From positions 1-25,099 of the IMG/VR virus record IMGVR_UViG_3300032241_001337: DNA of 25,099 bases. One strand, given 5' to 3'. Shown here in pieces: positions 13,313-23,100 of the stretch. Origin of the DNA: a virus. The notes under the pieces are model-generated. The model was not told the DNA's origin, searched no databases, and saw only the letters and a program-made list of their open reading frames with translations. Made by a program: the position numbers and the translations under genes. Every line of letters starts with the position of its first letter. The first letter of the stretch is position 1.

Positions 13313-16300
13313 ATGATTCAGTCAAATCAAAAACAATCTTTACTGGTTCCGTACGAACTCCCTAAGTTTATTAGTGAGGATCCAAACTACGCCAATTTTA
13401 CTCTATTCTTAAAAGCCTACTATGAATGGATGGAACAACAAAATAATGTTCTAGACTATACTAAAAGTCTTTTGGAATACATGGATGTGGATACAACCAC
13501 ACAAGAGTTTCTAAATTACTTTATCAATGATTTTATGTCCTATTTTCCACAGGACATACTATCAGACCCAAGAAAAGTTATCAAAATAGCAAAGCAATTG
13601 TACCAATCTAAAGGTACACCTGCATCATATCAATTTCTATTCCGAGTATTGTATAACACTGATGTAGATTTCTTTTATACGCAAGATGCAGTACTCAAGG
13701 CCTCAGGCGGTAAATGGTATGTTCCAAGAAGTCTTAAACTGGCAACAAGCGATCCTAATTTTCTAAACATTCAGAACTTAAGAGTGTTTGGTAACTTCTC
13801 CAAATCAATTGCCACAGTTGAGGCTGCGACATATGATGGTACAAAGACTGAAGTTTTCATCTCAAACATTGAACGACTATTTCAATCTGGTGAAACCATC
13901 ACCGTTGTAGACAATAGAAACCAACCTGTATATTTTAAAGACGGTCAAATATCAACGGCAAACACAGTCGGTTCAGAAACATTGACAGCATTGATTGTTG
14001 GTCAGATTAGTCAAGTTTTAATTAATCCTAAAAATAGAGGTTTATATTATTCTGCTGGAGATCCAGTTGTTTTTGATGGTGGTTTAAATGTAAACACACC
14101 TAATCCAGTAGGTGCCTCGGCACAGGTTGGTTCGGTGACTGTTGGTTCCATTCAATCTATTGCAATTCAAAATGGTGGTTACGGGTACACATATTCGACT
14201 GCTGCGACTTCACCAGGAAATGCAAATACTGAAGTCGCATTTACAAATATTGGTGGCACTTCACCAAAAGCACCTGTTGCTGTTGTTGGTGGTGTAGACA
14301 CAACTCAACAAGCTAATGCAACATTCATTCCAATTGATAGTTTGTTATTAAAAGAACATATCGTTCTAGGTAATAGTAATTATTATTTTGCAGCAGGTAA
14401 TTATTTAACTGTTCCACAACCAATTCAATTTGCAAACAATGAGTTTGTATATCAAGGTACATCAAACGCAACAAGCACATTCAATGGCCAAGTAACTAAC
14501 ATGGATCCTGCCAATAACGTATTGTTGTTGGTGCAACACACAAGAGGAACAATAAACAATACTGCTCCATTGATTGGTGTTAATACTGGTGCTGTTCGTT
14601 ACTTGTTGGCGTATGAAGGTGAAGGTACAAACAATGTTCGTATTCAATATGCTAACGGACAATTCTATATTGGTGAAGGTGTCTATCAAGGTTCAAATCT
14701 AGCAAATAGCACATTCTCCGCTTCTATTTTGAGCATCAACACAAATGCTGGTGCAGGTAACAATATATTGCAATTGACAAATCTTGTTGGTACCATGAAT
14801 GTGGGTCAACCACTACATGGTTACTCTTCTGGTGTAAATGCGAATACTTATTTGTTCACTACAGCAAATGCCAATACAACAATGGCACAAGCTTTTAGTT
14901 TTACAAACTTTCCGACATATCCAATTACATCTATCATTGTTGAAAACCAGGGCGGTGGCCTAACGCAAGCGCCTACGGTCGAAGTTGAATCATTATACAC
15001 AGAAGATGAATATAGTCAATCTAATTTGGCTAATTTGGGTATTTTGGCACCAATTCAAATTATTAATGCAGGTTCTGGTTATCAAGTAAACGATCAAATC
15101 TTACTATTGGGTGGTTCTGGCCAAGGTGCAAACGCAATTGTCACAAGTTGTAATGGTAGTACTGGTGCAATCACAAGTATTCAATATGTTCCACAGCAAG
15201 CAGGAAATCCATATCCTTTAGGTGGTATGGGTTACTTTAATGGTTTGCCTGATGTTGTTGTTAAAAGATTGGCCACAGGTAATGTAACAGTAAGTAATAC
15301 AAGCAATACAGTTGTTGGTAATGGTACAAACTTCTTGACACAAATGACAACAGGTGCATTGTTAACCACGAACACAAATATTGTTCTTGGTACTGTACAG
15401 TCAATTATTAATGCAAACACATTATTGTTGACATCAAATGCTGCAACAAGCAATGTTGCTACTAATTTTTATCTTGGTTCTTCTGTGCTTGCAGTTCCAG
15501 GTTATCTTGGTTCTGGTGCAACATTTGTTTCTATTGCTAACCGTATTGGTGAAGTTACAAGTTTTAATATTACAGACAACGGCCAAGATTATATTTCTGC
15601 ACCAAAAGTATCTCTAACAGTACAAGACTTAATTGTTTCTAATGTTTCACAAGTATTCTTACCGAGTGCAGGACAAACAATATATCAAGGTGCAAACACA
15701 AACGTGGCTTCATTCTTGGCCACAGTCGATTCAATTTTTGTTTTAGAGAATGCTTATCCAACAAGTAATACAGTTTATCAATTAAGAGTTTACAATTATA
15801 CTTCAAAACCAAATTTTGATCTTCCATTGAAGATAGACACACTTGGGGCAAATTATAGATTAGTTGCCAACTATACTAATATACACAACACATCATTTGT
15901 GAATACTGGCGAAGATTCTCGTTTTGATTCAGCAAACGGTATCATGATATATGGTGATGGTCACGCCAAGGCAAATGCAACATTCTTGAATGGTCTTGTA
16001 ATTGGCAATGGACAGTACTTAGATAACTCTGGACAACCAAGTGGTTTTGATGTATTACAAAGTACCGATTATAACAACTTCACATACGAGATTACACTTG
16101 AAAAAGAAATTGCCAAGTATCGTGATGTGTTGTTGAACTTGTTGCATCCATCAGGTATGCAAGTTCTTGGTCGTTATTCAATGAAATCAAACGGTCACTT
16201 GAATTTTGGAATTGTGGATGCATTGCAGGGTGGTTTGCCAATGGATTACTATGCAAACACAGGAACCATAGCAACAATGGTTGGCGGTACCGCAAACACA

Positions 16301-16906
16301 CCAAGTAATAACATTATTCAATTTGGTAATCTCTACGGTGCCAACTTGGCCAATATTTTTGTTGCAAACAGTTCAACCATCAACTTTGAATATGGTCCAA
16401 ATTATGATGATTGTATTTCATCGTTAGTTGTTGCGGTTGACGGAACAAGCATTACAATACAAGATAACGTATGGACTTATTTTGCAAATGTTGCAACTTC
16501 TACCGGATATAACGGTAACAATTATACACTAAATATAACGACCTTAACCGGTTCTTATGATATTGTTAACAACGGAAATTACAGCAATACAGCATATCCA
16601 ATGATGGATGTGATTCGTGTTGGTGACGTTGTTTATGTTAATAATTCCAATGCAATAGTTACCACCGTAAATTATAATTATGCATACGATAACAATGGAA
16701 ACTTAGTATCATATGGTACGGTTAATCTGAATTCTGGTTTGGCCAACGGTGCAAACGGATTAGTATCTATCAGTAGAACAATGACTTCACTATATGAAGA
16801 CATTCAAGTATTTGGACCAGTTGGAACACAATATTTTGTACAACTAATAACTCAAGACGGAAAAACATTAACTGACCAACAAGGCAACGAACTTCTAATA
16901 GGATAA
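13313..16906 (+). CDS. Large baseplate wedge-type structural protein (gp7 position)
   Basis: This 1197-residue protein opens with a conserved-looking helical domain (residues about 10-140): LPKFISEDPNYANFTLFLKA, YYEWMEQQNNVLDYTKSLLE, IAKQLYQSKGTPASYQFLFR, VLYNTDVDFFYTQ, then GGKWYVPRSLKL. This domain is common in large baseplate proteins of marine T4-like phages. The remainder is beta-rich, with Gly-Tyr-rich modules (around residues 280, 540, 580-650 and 745) and three copies of a YQG-type module. Residues about 920-980 return to a distinctive sequence (ITLEKEIAKYRDVLLNLLHP, SGMQVLGRYSMKSNG). The size and position after gp6 resemble T4 gp7 (1032 aa), a wedge scaffold, but I saw no direct gp7 similarity. 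It may equally be called a virion structural protein. GAAG in the end of gp6 is the only ribosome-site candidate. Confidence 0.65.
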   Translation: MIQSNQKQSLLVPYELPKFISEDPNYANFTLFLKAYYEWMEQQNNVLDYTKSLLEYMDVDTTTQEFLNYFINDFMSYFPQDILSDPRKVIKIAKQLYQSKGTPASYQFLFRVLYNTDVDFFYTQDAVLKASGGKWYVPRSLKLATSDPNFLNIQNLRVFGNFSKSIATVEAATYDGTKTEVFISNIERLFQSGETITVVDNRNQPVYFKDGQISTANTVGSETLTALIVGQISQVLINPKNRGLYYSAGDPVVFDGGLNVNTPNPVGASAQVGSVTVGSIQSIAIQNGGYGYTYSTAATSPGNANTEVAFTNIGGTSPKAPVAVVGGVDTTQQANATFIPIDSLLLKEHIVLGNSNYYFAAGNYLTVPQPIQFANNEFVYQGTSNATSTFNGQVTNMDPANNVLLLVQHTRGTINNTAPLIGVNTGAVRYLLAYEGEGTNNVRIQYANGQFYIGEGVYQGSNLANSTFSASILSINTNAGAGNNILQLTNLVGTMNVGQPLHGYSSGVNANTYLFTTANANTTMAQAFSFTNFPTYPITSIIVENQGGGLTQAPTVEVESLYTEDEYSQSNLANLGILAPIQIINAGSGYQVNDQILLLGGSGQGANAIVTSCNGSTGAITSIQYVPQQAGNPYPLGGMGYFNGLPDVVVKRLATGNVTVSNTSNTVVGNGTNFLTQMTTGALLTTNTNIVLGTVQSIINANTLLLTSNAATSNVATNFYLGSSVLAVPGYLGSGATFVSIANRIGEVTSFNITDNGQDYISAPKVSLTVQDLIVSNVSQVFLPSAGQTIYQGANTNVASFLATVDSIFVLENAYPTSNTVYQLRVYNYTSKPNFDLPLKIDTLGANYRLVANYTNIHNTSFVNTGEDSRFDSANGIMIYGDGHAKANATFLNGLVIGNGQYLDNSGQPSGFDVLQSTDYNNFTYEITLEKEIAKYRDVLLNLLHPSGMQVLGRYSMKSNGHLNFGIVDALQGGLPMDYYANTGTIATMVGGTANTPSNNIIQFGNLYGANLANIFVANSSTINFEYGPNYDDCISSLVVAVDGTSITIQDNVWTYFANVATSTGYNGNNYTLNITTLTGSYDIVNNGNYSNTAYPMMDVIRVGDVVYVNNSNAIVTTVNYNYAYDNNGNLVSYGTVNLNSGLANGANGLVSISRTMTSLYEDIQVFGPVGTQYFVQLITQDGKTLTDQQGNELLIG

Positions 16907-16909
16907 AAG

Positions 16910-18646
16910 ATGTCATTAATAAAAATTACGCAGCTGCCGGTATTCAATAATATCAATGCTAACACTCAGTTAACCACATTCGTTGGTGTTGATAATCCAA
17001 CAGATACAACATTTCAAATGTCTGCACACACCTTGGCACAAGGTCTGTATTCAAATGAAACTTTGAATGTGGGTAACAATTCAAATACACTACCAAACAC
17101 CATTGCTCAGTTTGCTTTAAGTGGCAATTCATACATCCAAACAAACTTGGTCAACACTAATGACAATGGTTCGGCCGACATTGTTGTCACCGCTAATGCT
17201 GGTTCTGGTGGTACCGACTCCGCATATTTTATTGACATGGGGTTTGTCAATAAGAATTACCAGCCAGGTTTAGAATTCAATAACATTGGTACCGCAGTAT
17301 CACCATTAGATGGTTATATTTACGCACAAGGTTCAACCGGAAGTTCGATTGGTGGTAATTTGATTGTTGGTTCGACCACATCAAATGGTTTAGTAAAAAT
17401 TATTGCTGGTGGCGGCACTTCAACAAACATTGTTGCGTTTTTCACAAAAACAGGTTTAACACTAAACACACAATCCTATTTGACTTTTGCTGATGGTTCA
17501 ACACAAACAACTGCTGGTGCTCCATATGCATATGCAAATGCTGCTTTTGCGGCAGCCAATTCAGCAATTGCAACTAATGTAATACAAACAGCCATAGATA
17601 TTACACAGAATACAAATACATCCGCAGCATTTACACAAGCAAATTCTGGATTCACTCAAGCAAATTCGGCTTTTGCAAAGGCTAACAACGCACTTGCAAA
17701 TACAACAGGAACATTTGCAGGCGACCTAACACTCACAGGTAACTTAACTGCACAAAGCATTCAGTCTACAACCGGTGCAATTACTACAGGTAACTTGATT
17801 GTATCTGGAACAGCAAACATGTCCGGAACATTGAATGTTACTGGTATTGTTAACATGAATGCTGAGGTTGTTTTGACTAACACAAGTTTCTCTGCAACAC
17901 AAGCGGCACTTACAATCACAGCAACACCAAACGTAGCAGTACCATCACAAGATGGTTACATGATTCACATCTCAGGTAAACAAAACGTTTCTTCTCGTAT
18001 TGTTACAGATTCTTATGGTGCAAACACTTATGTTGTTTATGCTGGTCGTTCTGCTAGAGGCAACGTGGCTTATCCATCAGCAGTGCAAGCAGGTGATGTT
18101 CTGTCACGTTTTTCTGGTAATGGTTATGGTACAACAAAATATCAACCACTTGGAACAGGTCGTATTGATTTTGTTGCAACTGAAAACTATACCGATACAA
18201 CTACAGGTTCACAAATTCAATTCTGGAATTGTCCTGTTGGAACAAACACGGTGACACAGATTGCAACATTTAACGGTGTTGATGTAACATTCACAGGTGA
18301 AGTTAATCCACAAAAAGGTTTTGTATTAACACCAAATGTACTGCCTGGTATTGTAACATCACTAGCAATTGATATTGCAAACAACTCATTGTATTATTTC
18401 AAAACCAACAACACAACAACAATTTCTTTATCTGATTTTAAAGCAGGTAAGATTGTTGAAGTTTGGATAACAAACACAGATACTGGACCAGGTTCTAACC
18501 ACACAATCACACACGGTTGTTTGGCAAATAATTCAACAATTGGTGCCACCTCATTCACTCTAACATCATTACATTCCGCATACATAAAGTATTTCAGTAT
18601 TGATGGTGACCAAGCAAATGTATTCTGTCAAGTGTCCTACAGTTAA
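16910..18646 (+). CDS. Fibre-like baseplate/tail protein
   Basis: This 578-residue protein begins MSLIKITQLPVFNNINANTQ, a start seen in short tail-fibre and wedge-attached proteins. Residues about 30-200 are beta-rich. Residues about 205-262 hold Ala/Asn repeats including three 7-residue units (AFTQANS, GFTQANS, AFAKANN), as expected for a trimeric coiled-coil shaft. Residues about 265-325 have strand repeats (LTLTGNLTAQ, GNLIVSGTANMSGTLNVTGI). The C-terminal region (330-578) is a beta-rich domain with ISGKQNVSSRIVTDSYGANT and HTITHGCLANNS. A host-contact or structural fibre role fits these features and the position between wedge genes, but no specific family was recognised. AGGA six bases before the ATG is a good ribosome site. 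Confidence 0.6.
   Translation: MSLIKITQLPVFNNINANTQLTTFVGVDNPTDTTFQMSAHTLAQGLYSNETLNVGNNSNTLPNTIAQFALSGNSYIQTNLVNTNDNGSADIVVTANAGSGGTDSAYFIDMGFVNKNYQPGLEFNNIGTAVSPLDGYIYAQGSTGSSIGGNLIVGSTTSNGLVKIIAGGGTSTNIVAFFTKTGLTLNTQSYLTFADGSTQTTAGAPYAYANAAFAAANSAIATNVIQTAIDITQNTNTSAAFTQANSGFTQANSAFAKANNALANTTGTFAGDLTLTGNLTAQSIQSTTGAITTGNLIVSGTANMSGTLNVTGIVNMNAEVVLTNTSFSATQAALTITATPNVAVPSQDGYMIHISGKQNVSSRIVTDSYGANTYVVYAGRSARGNVAYPSAVQAGDVLSRFSGNGYGTTKYQPLGTGRIDFVATENYTDTTTGSQIQFWNCPVGTNTVTQIATFNGVDVTFTGEVNPQKGFVLTPNVLPGIVTSLAIDIANNSLYYFKTNNTTTISLSDFKAGKIVEVWITNTDTGPGSNHTITHGCLANNSTIGATSFTLTSLHSAYIKYFSIDGDQANVFCQVSYS
17627..17689 (+). repeat. Three imperfect 21-bp tandem repeats encoding heptads
   Basis: Three in-frame units encode AFTQANS, GFTQANS and AFAKANN. 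A related Ala-rich stretch (YANAAFAAANSA) lies about 100 bases upstream. The DNA copies differ at many third positions, so the protein repeat is kept while the DNA repeat has decayed. Confidence 0.75.
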
Positions 18647-18652
18647 TAAATA
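18645..18652 (+). promoter_or_regulatory. Late-promoter-like octamer upstream of gp8
   Basis: AATAAATA overlaps the stop codon of the fibre-like gene and lies just before the gp8 ATG, the same layout as before gp25. No Shine-Dalgarno is visible before this ATG. The match is one base from the T4 late motif. Similar matches also occur inside coding regions, so confidence is low. Confidence 0.25.
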
Positions 18653-18656
18653 AATC

Positions 18657-20090
18657 ATGGCAAATTCAAACAATCTAAATTTAGTTACATATAACGCAGC
18701 AGTTTCACAACTGGAACTTGAGTATTATATTCCTGTTGCATCCATCCTGGGAAATCCTGTTGGTTCAATCTATGCGTTCTTAGGACAAGAAGATCCTTGG
18801 CCAACACAGAACGGTGTTGAAACGCCAATACAACCAACCGAAGACACATATTACTTTAAAAAAGTTTTTAAGAATATGTTTGCATTGAAGAACTTGAATA
18901 GTAGTAATTTGAGTCCTGTTATTCAAAGAATCAACTGGTCACCAAACACAGTCTACACCGCATATTCGGATACTCTAGACTTACAAGCAAAAGATGAAAA
19001 TGGTTTTTTAATTTACCAATACTATGTTAAAAACCGTTACGACCAAGTTTTTAAATGTTTATGGAACAATAATGGTGGCCCGTCCACATATGAACCATAT
19101 TTTGAACCAGGTTCTTATGGAACAAATAACATTTATCAGAATGAAGACCTGTATAAATGGAAATACATGTATACAATCGATACAGGTAGCAAAAAAACAT
19201 TTATGGATTCTAGTTGGATGCCAGTTCCAATTGGTGCAAATACACCTCAACCATACTTAACAACTGCTGGTTGGGGAAGTGTTGATGTTATTAATGTAAC
19301 AAATGGTGGCCAAGGTTATGATGCGGTTAATAATTTTATCACTGTCACAGTAACTGGTGATGGTGTTGGTGCTAACGGTTCAATTACTCCTGCACAAGTT
19401 GTTAATGGTTCAATTATTGATGTTGTTGTTCCTCAAGGACAAGCTGGGCACAATTATACATATGCGAATGTTACAATTAGTGCATACACATCATCAAACC
19501 AAAGATATCTTGCACCTATAACAACACAAGCAACAGCTATTGCACCAACATCACCAGTTGGTGGACATGCATATGACGTTATCTCCGAATTAGGTTGTAA
19601 CCATATTATGTTGTCTGTTGATTTCAACGGAACAGAAAATGGAGTTTTGCCAACTGACGGTGTAACTTATCGTCAAGTTGGACTGTTATTTAATCCACAA
19701 ACATACGGAGCCAGTGGACCACAATTGGCCAATGGTGCAATTTATAATGTTGCAACTCAAGTATTGTGCGCTGGTGGTGTAGGATCATTTGCGGCTGATG
19801 AAGTTGTTAATCAATATGATACAAGCATACCACCAAATTTATTGTTTTCTGGAACAGTTTTATCATTTAACACATCAACCAACCTATTACAGTTGATAAA
19901 TACAAATGGTAATTTTGTTCTTGGCCAAGCTATCACAGGTGCCACATCAGGATGTTCAAGAACAGTATTAACGATTACAGAACCATCAGTTATTCCATTC
20001 TCCGGATACTTGGCATACATAGAAAATCGCCAAGGTGTTCAAAGAAGTGACGATGGTATCGAGCAGTTCCATTTTGTCCTCGGCTATTAA
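18657..20090 (+). CDS. gp8: Baseplate wedge protein gp8
   Basis: This 477-residue protein (T4 gp8 is 334) has the gp8 N-terminal pattern. GNPVGSIYAFLGQEDPWP (residues 32-49) corresponds to T4 FITFGRSEPW. There are also VIQRINWSPNTVYTAYSD (the RRDW...Y region), the YVKNRYDQVFKCLWNNNGGP block, and DLYKWKYMYTIDTGSKKTFM, which corresponds to GYVWEYLFEIP. In T4, gp8 dimers link gp7 and gp10 in the wedge. The additional length comes from a Gly-Tyr-rich beta module (about 210-280: INVTNGGQGYD, GDGVGANGSI) and a later FSGTVLSFNTSTNLLQL segment that resemble modules in the two genes upstream. The C-terminus, YIENRQGVQRSDDGIEQFHF, is typical of the family in marine phages. Confidence 0.8.
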   Translation: MANSNNLNLVTYNAAVSQLELEYYIPVASILGNPVGSIYAFLGQEDPWPTQNGVETPIQPTEDTYYFKKVFKNMFALKNLNSSNLSPVIQRINWSPNTVYTAYSDTLDLQAKDENGFLIYQYYVKNRYDQVFKCLWNNNGGPSTYEPYFEPGSYGTNNIYQNEDLYKWKYMYTIDTGSKKTFMDSSWMPVPIGANTPQPYLTTAGWGSVDVINVTNGGQGYDAVNNFITVTVTGDGVGANGSITPAQVVNGSIIDVVVPQGQAGHNYTYANVTISAYTSSNQRYLAPITTQATAIAPTSPVGGHAYDVISELGCNHIMLSVDFNGTENGVLPTDGVTYRQVGLLFNPQTYGASGPQLANGAIYNVATQVLCAGGVGSFAADEVVNQYDTSIPPNLLFSGTVLSFNTSTNLLQLINTNGNFVLGQAITGATSGCSRTVLTITEPSVIPFSGYLAYIENRQGVQRSDDGIEQFHFVLGY

Positions 20091-20104
20091 AAAAGGTTAA
20101 TTAA

Positions 20105-23100
20105 ATGTCTCTAAATTTTGATACATATCCATATTACGATGACTTTGACCCACAAAAGAATTTTCATCGTATTCTTTTTAAGCCAGGTTACGCAGTTCAG
20201 GCAAGAGAACTGACACAATCTCAGACAATTCTGCAAAATCAGATTTCTGAATTTGCCTCTGCAATCTATTCTCAAAATACTCCTGTATCTGGTGGACAGG
20301 TTACGACTAACTTGAGTTGTTATTATCTGAAGTTGAATCCAACATTCAACGGTGCTTCTGTTACTGCTGCGAATTTTGCAAACCAGGTTATTTTTGATGC
20401 AGAAACAGGAACAATTCTTGCTCGTGTCATTGCTACTGCTGAAACAACATCAAGTGGTACCTCGGCCGGTGATCCACCTACATTGATTGTTACATATCTA
20501 TCTGGTGGACAATTTACGGACGGATTAACAATTCAGACAACAGGTGAAACAACATATTACGCATCTATTGCCGCATCGGTGCCTGCCGCAGGCAACTATT
20601 CAACTGGTCTTTCTTCTACCGCATCGATTGCCAATGGTGTTTTCTATATTGTTAATGGTTATAACGTATCTCAAACAAATAACCAGACATATTCAATAGG
20701 TAATTTTGTTGATGTTGCAAATCAAACAATTATTCTAGACAAATATGACAACACGCCTTCGTATCGTATTGGTCTACAGTTGACAGAAACAATTTACGAT
20801 TATGTAAATGATGCATCTCTGTTGGATCCTGCTATTGGTGCATCTAACTTCCAAGCACCAGGTGCTGACCGTTATGTTCTTTCTTTGTCTTTGGTTAACT
20901 TACCATTGACATTGGGTAATGACCAAAACTTTATTGAATTGGTTCGTATTGTTAATGGTCAAATCATTAATCAAGTTGATGGTACAGTTTATTCAACCAT
21001 TGATGATTATTTTGCAAAACGTGACTATGAAACCAATGGTGACTATATTGTTAATGATTTTAGTCTAACACCATCTGCAAACTCATTAGGTGTTAGTGCA
21101 AATTATGATTTAACAATAGGTAAAGGTGTTGCATATGTTCACGGTTACCGTATTGAGAATCAATCTCAAAAAATTCTAACAAACCAAAGAGCAAGACAAA
21201 CAAACACGATTATTGAAGATGCTATCTATGTTGATTATGCAAATTATATTACAATTGATACCGCAGGCGGTATTTTTGACATTGGCCAAGTTCCACAAGT
21301 AACATTCCATTGCGTTGGTGCAGCAGGCATTTCTTCTCCAACAAACGGAGCTTCTGCTAATTCTAACACATACAACTCAACCGTTGTTGGTACTGGCTTT
21401 TTGAGAAACCTACAATACGTTTCAGGTTCTGGTGCTAATACCAAGGCTTATGTCTATAATGCATACATTTCAGACTTCAGTGCAAACACTTTATCTGGAG
21501 TAGCCACAAATTCTAGTACAGCAACAACTCTAGTAATCAACGATGCAGCAGACACATTCTCCACTACTGCAAATGCTTACTATGGTGTATCAATAACTGC
21601 AACAACTGGTGCAATTGTTGACGTAAGAACAGTTACTGGATATTCCGTATCTGGTGCAACAAAAACATTTACTGTTTCTTCTGCAACACCGTTCACTGTA
21701 ACACCAACAACATCAACATCTGTTACATTGAACTACAATACAACCGACATTTCTTCTATTGTTATTGCAAATTCAAATTACTATTTGACCGCCAATGCAA
21801 ACATCAATATCAACGGAAGAACACAAGGACTTCCAACTGGTGGAACCGTAGTGAACGGATTTGGTTCACCAGAATTAATTTTCCCACTAGGTTATTCACA
21901 TGTCGCTAACGTATCTGGAACAAGTTACTATTCAACCAGAGTTTACCGCAACAAAACATTTACTGGCAACACACTAACACTAAGTGCAACATCTGGAAAC
22001 AGCGGAAGTCCATTGAGATTTGAAGGTCCAACCTCAACTCAAACAGGAACAGTCAATCAACAGAATTTTATTGTTATCAATACTGCTACAGGCAATATTA
22101 TTGACTTCACTTCTTCTGGTAACACCATTACAATTTCATCAGACCATACTGCTGCGACTTTAACCACAAGCGGATATCCAACCGGTATGACTGTTGATGT
22201 TATTGCACAAGTTCAAGTATCTTCTGGTGATTCATCAAACTTTGTATTGAAATCTAAAAACTTGGTTTCAGGCAATACTTTGTATGGTAGTTCTTCAATG
22301 ACTACTGTAACATCTACCGCATCAGTAGATTTAACAAAAGGTCAAACATTAATTGGTAAAGCTGCCGTTGCGTATGGTTCAAAAATGTCATTGTATGTAA
22401 ATGACATTAAGAAAATTGCCAAAGTTTATGATACAGGTACAACAGGTGCTTCTATCAGCGGTGTTGCATTGTCATCGTTTACCGATGTTACAAATTACTA
22501 CACATTAGACAACGGCCAAAGAGATAACTTCTATGATTTTGGTTCTGTTTCATTGATTCCTGGTGCACCACTTCCATCTGGAAACATTTTGGTTGTGTAT
22601 AATTACTATTCACACACTCAGGCATCATCTGGTGACGGATACTTCAGTATTCAATCTTACCAATCTTCCAACTCAACATATGGTGGCGTATCTACTTCAC
22701 CTGAATCTTATGCTCAGATTCCAGTATACACAGCAAAAGATGGTAATGTTTATAGATTGTCTGATTGTATTGATTTTAGACCTGCTCGTCAAAATGGTCA
22801 AACAGCCTATATCTGGGAATACTCATCTGGATCACAACCAACCGGAACAAGTGATATCGGTGTTTTGATTCCACAAAACTTGACCAACTTTCAGTCAAAC
22901 TATGGTTACTATTTGGGCCGTCAAGATAGACTAGTTCTAACAAAAGACAAGAGTTTCCAAATCATTCAAGGCAACCCAGCAGTCAATCCAACATTACCTT
23001 CACAACCAACAGGATCGTTGTTATTGGCTAACTTGTTGCATGATCCATACACCGCATATGTTCCTGGTGAAGGACCTGCTGGTGCTGTATCCAATCTGTC

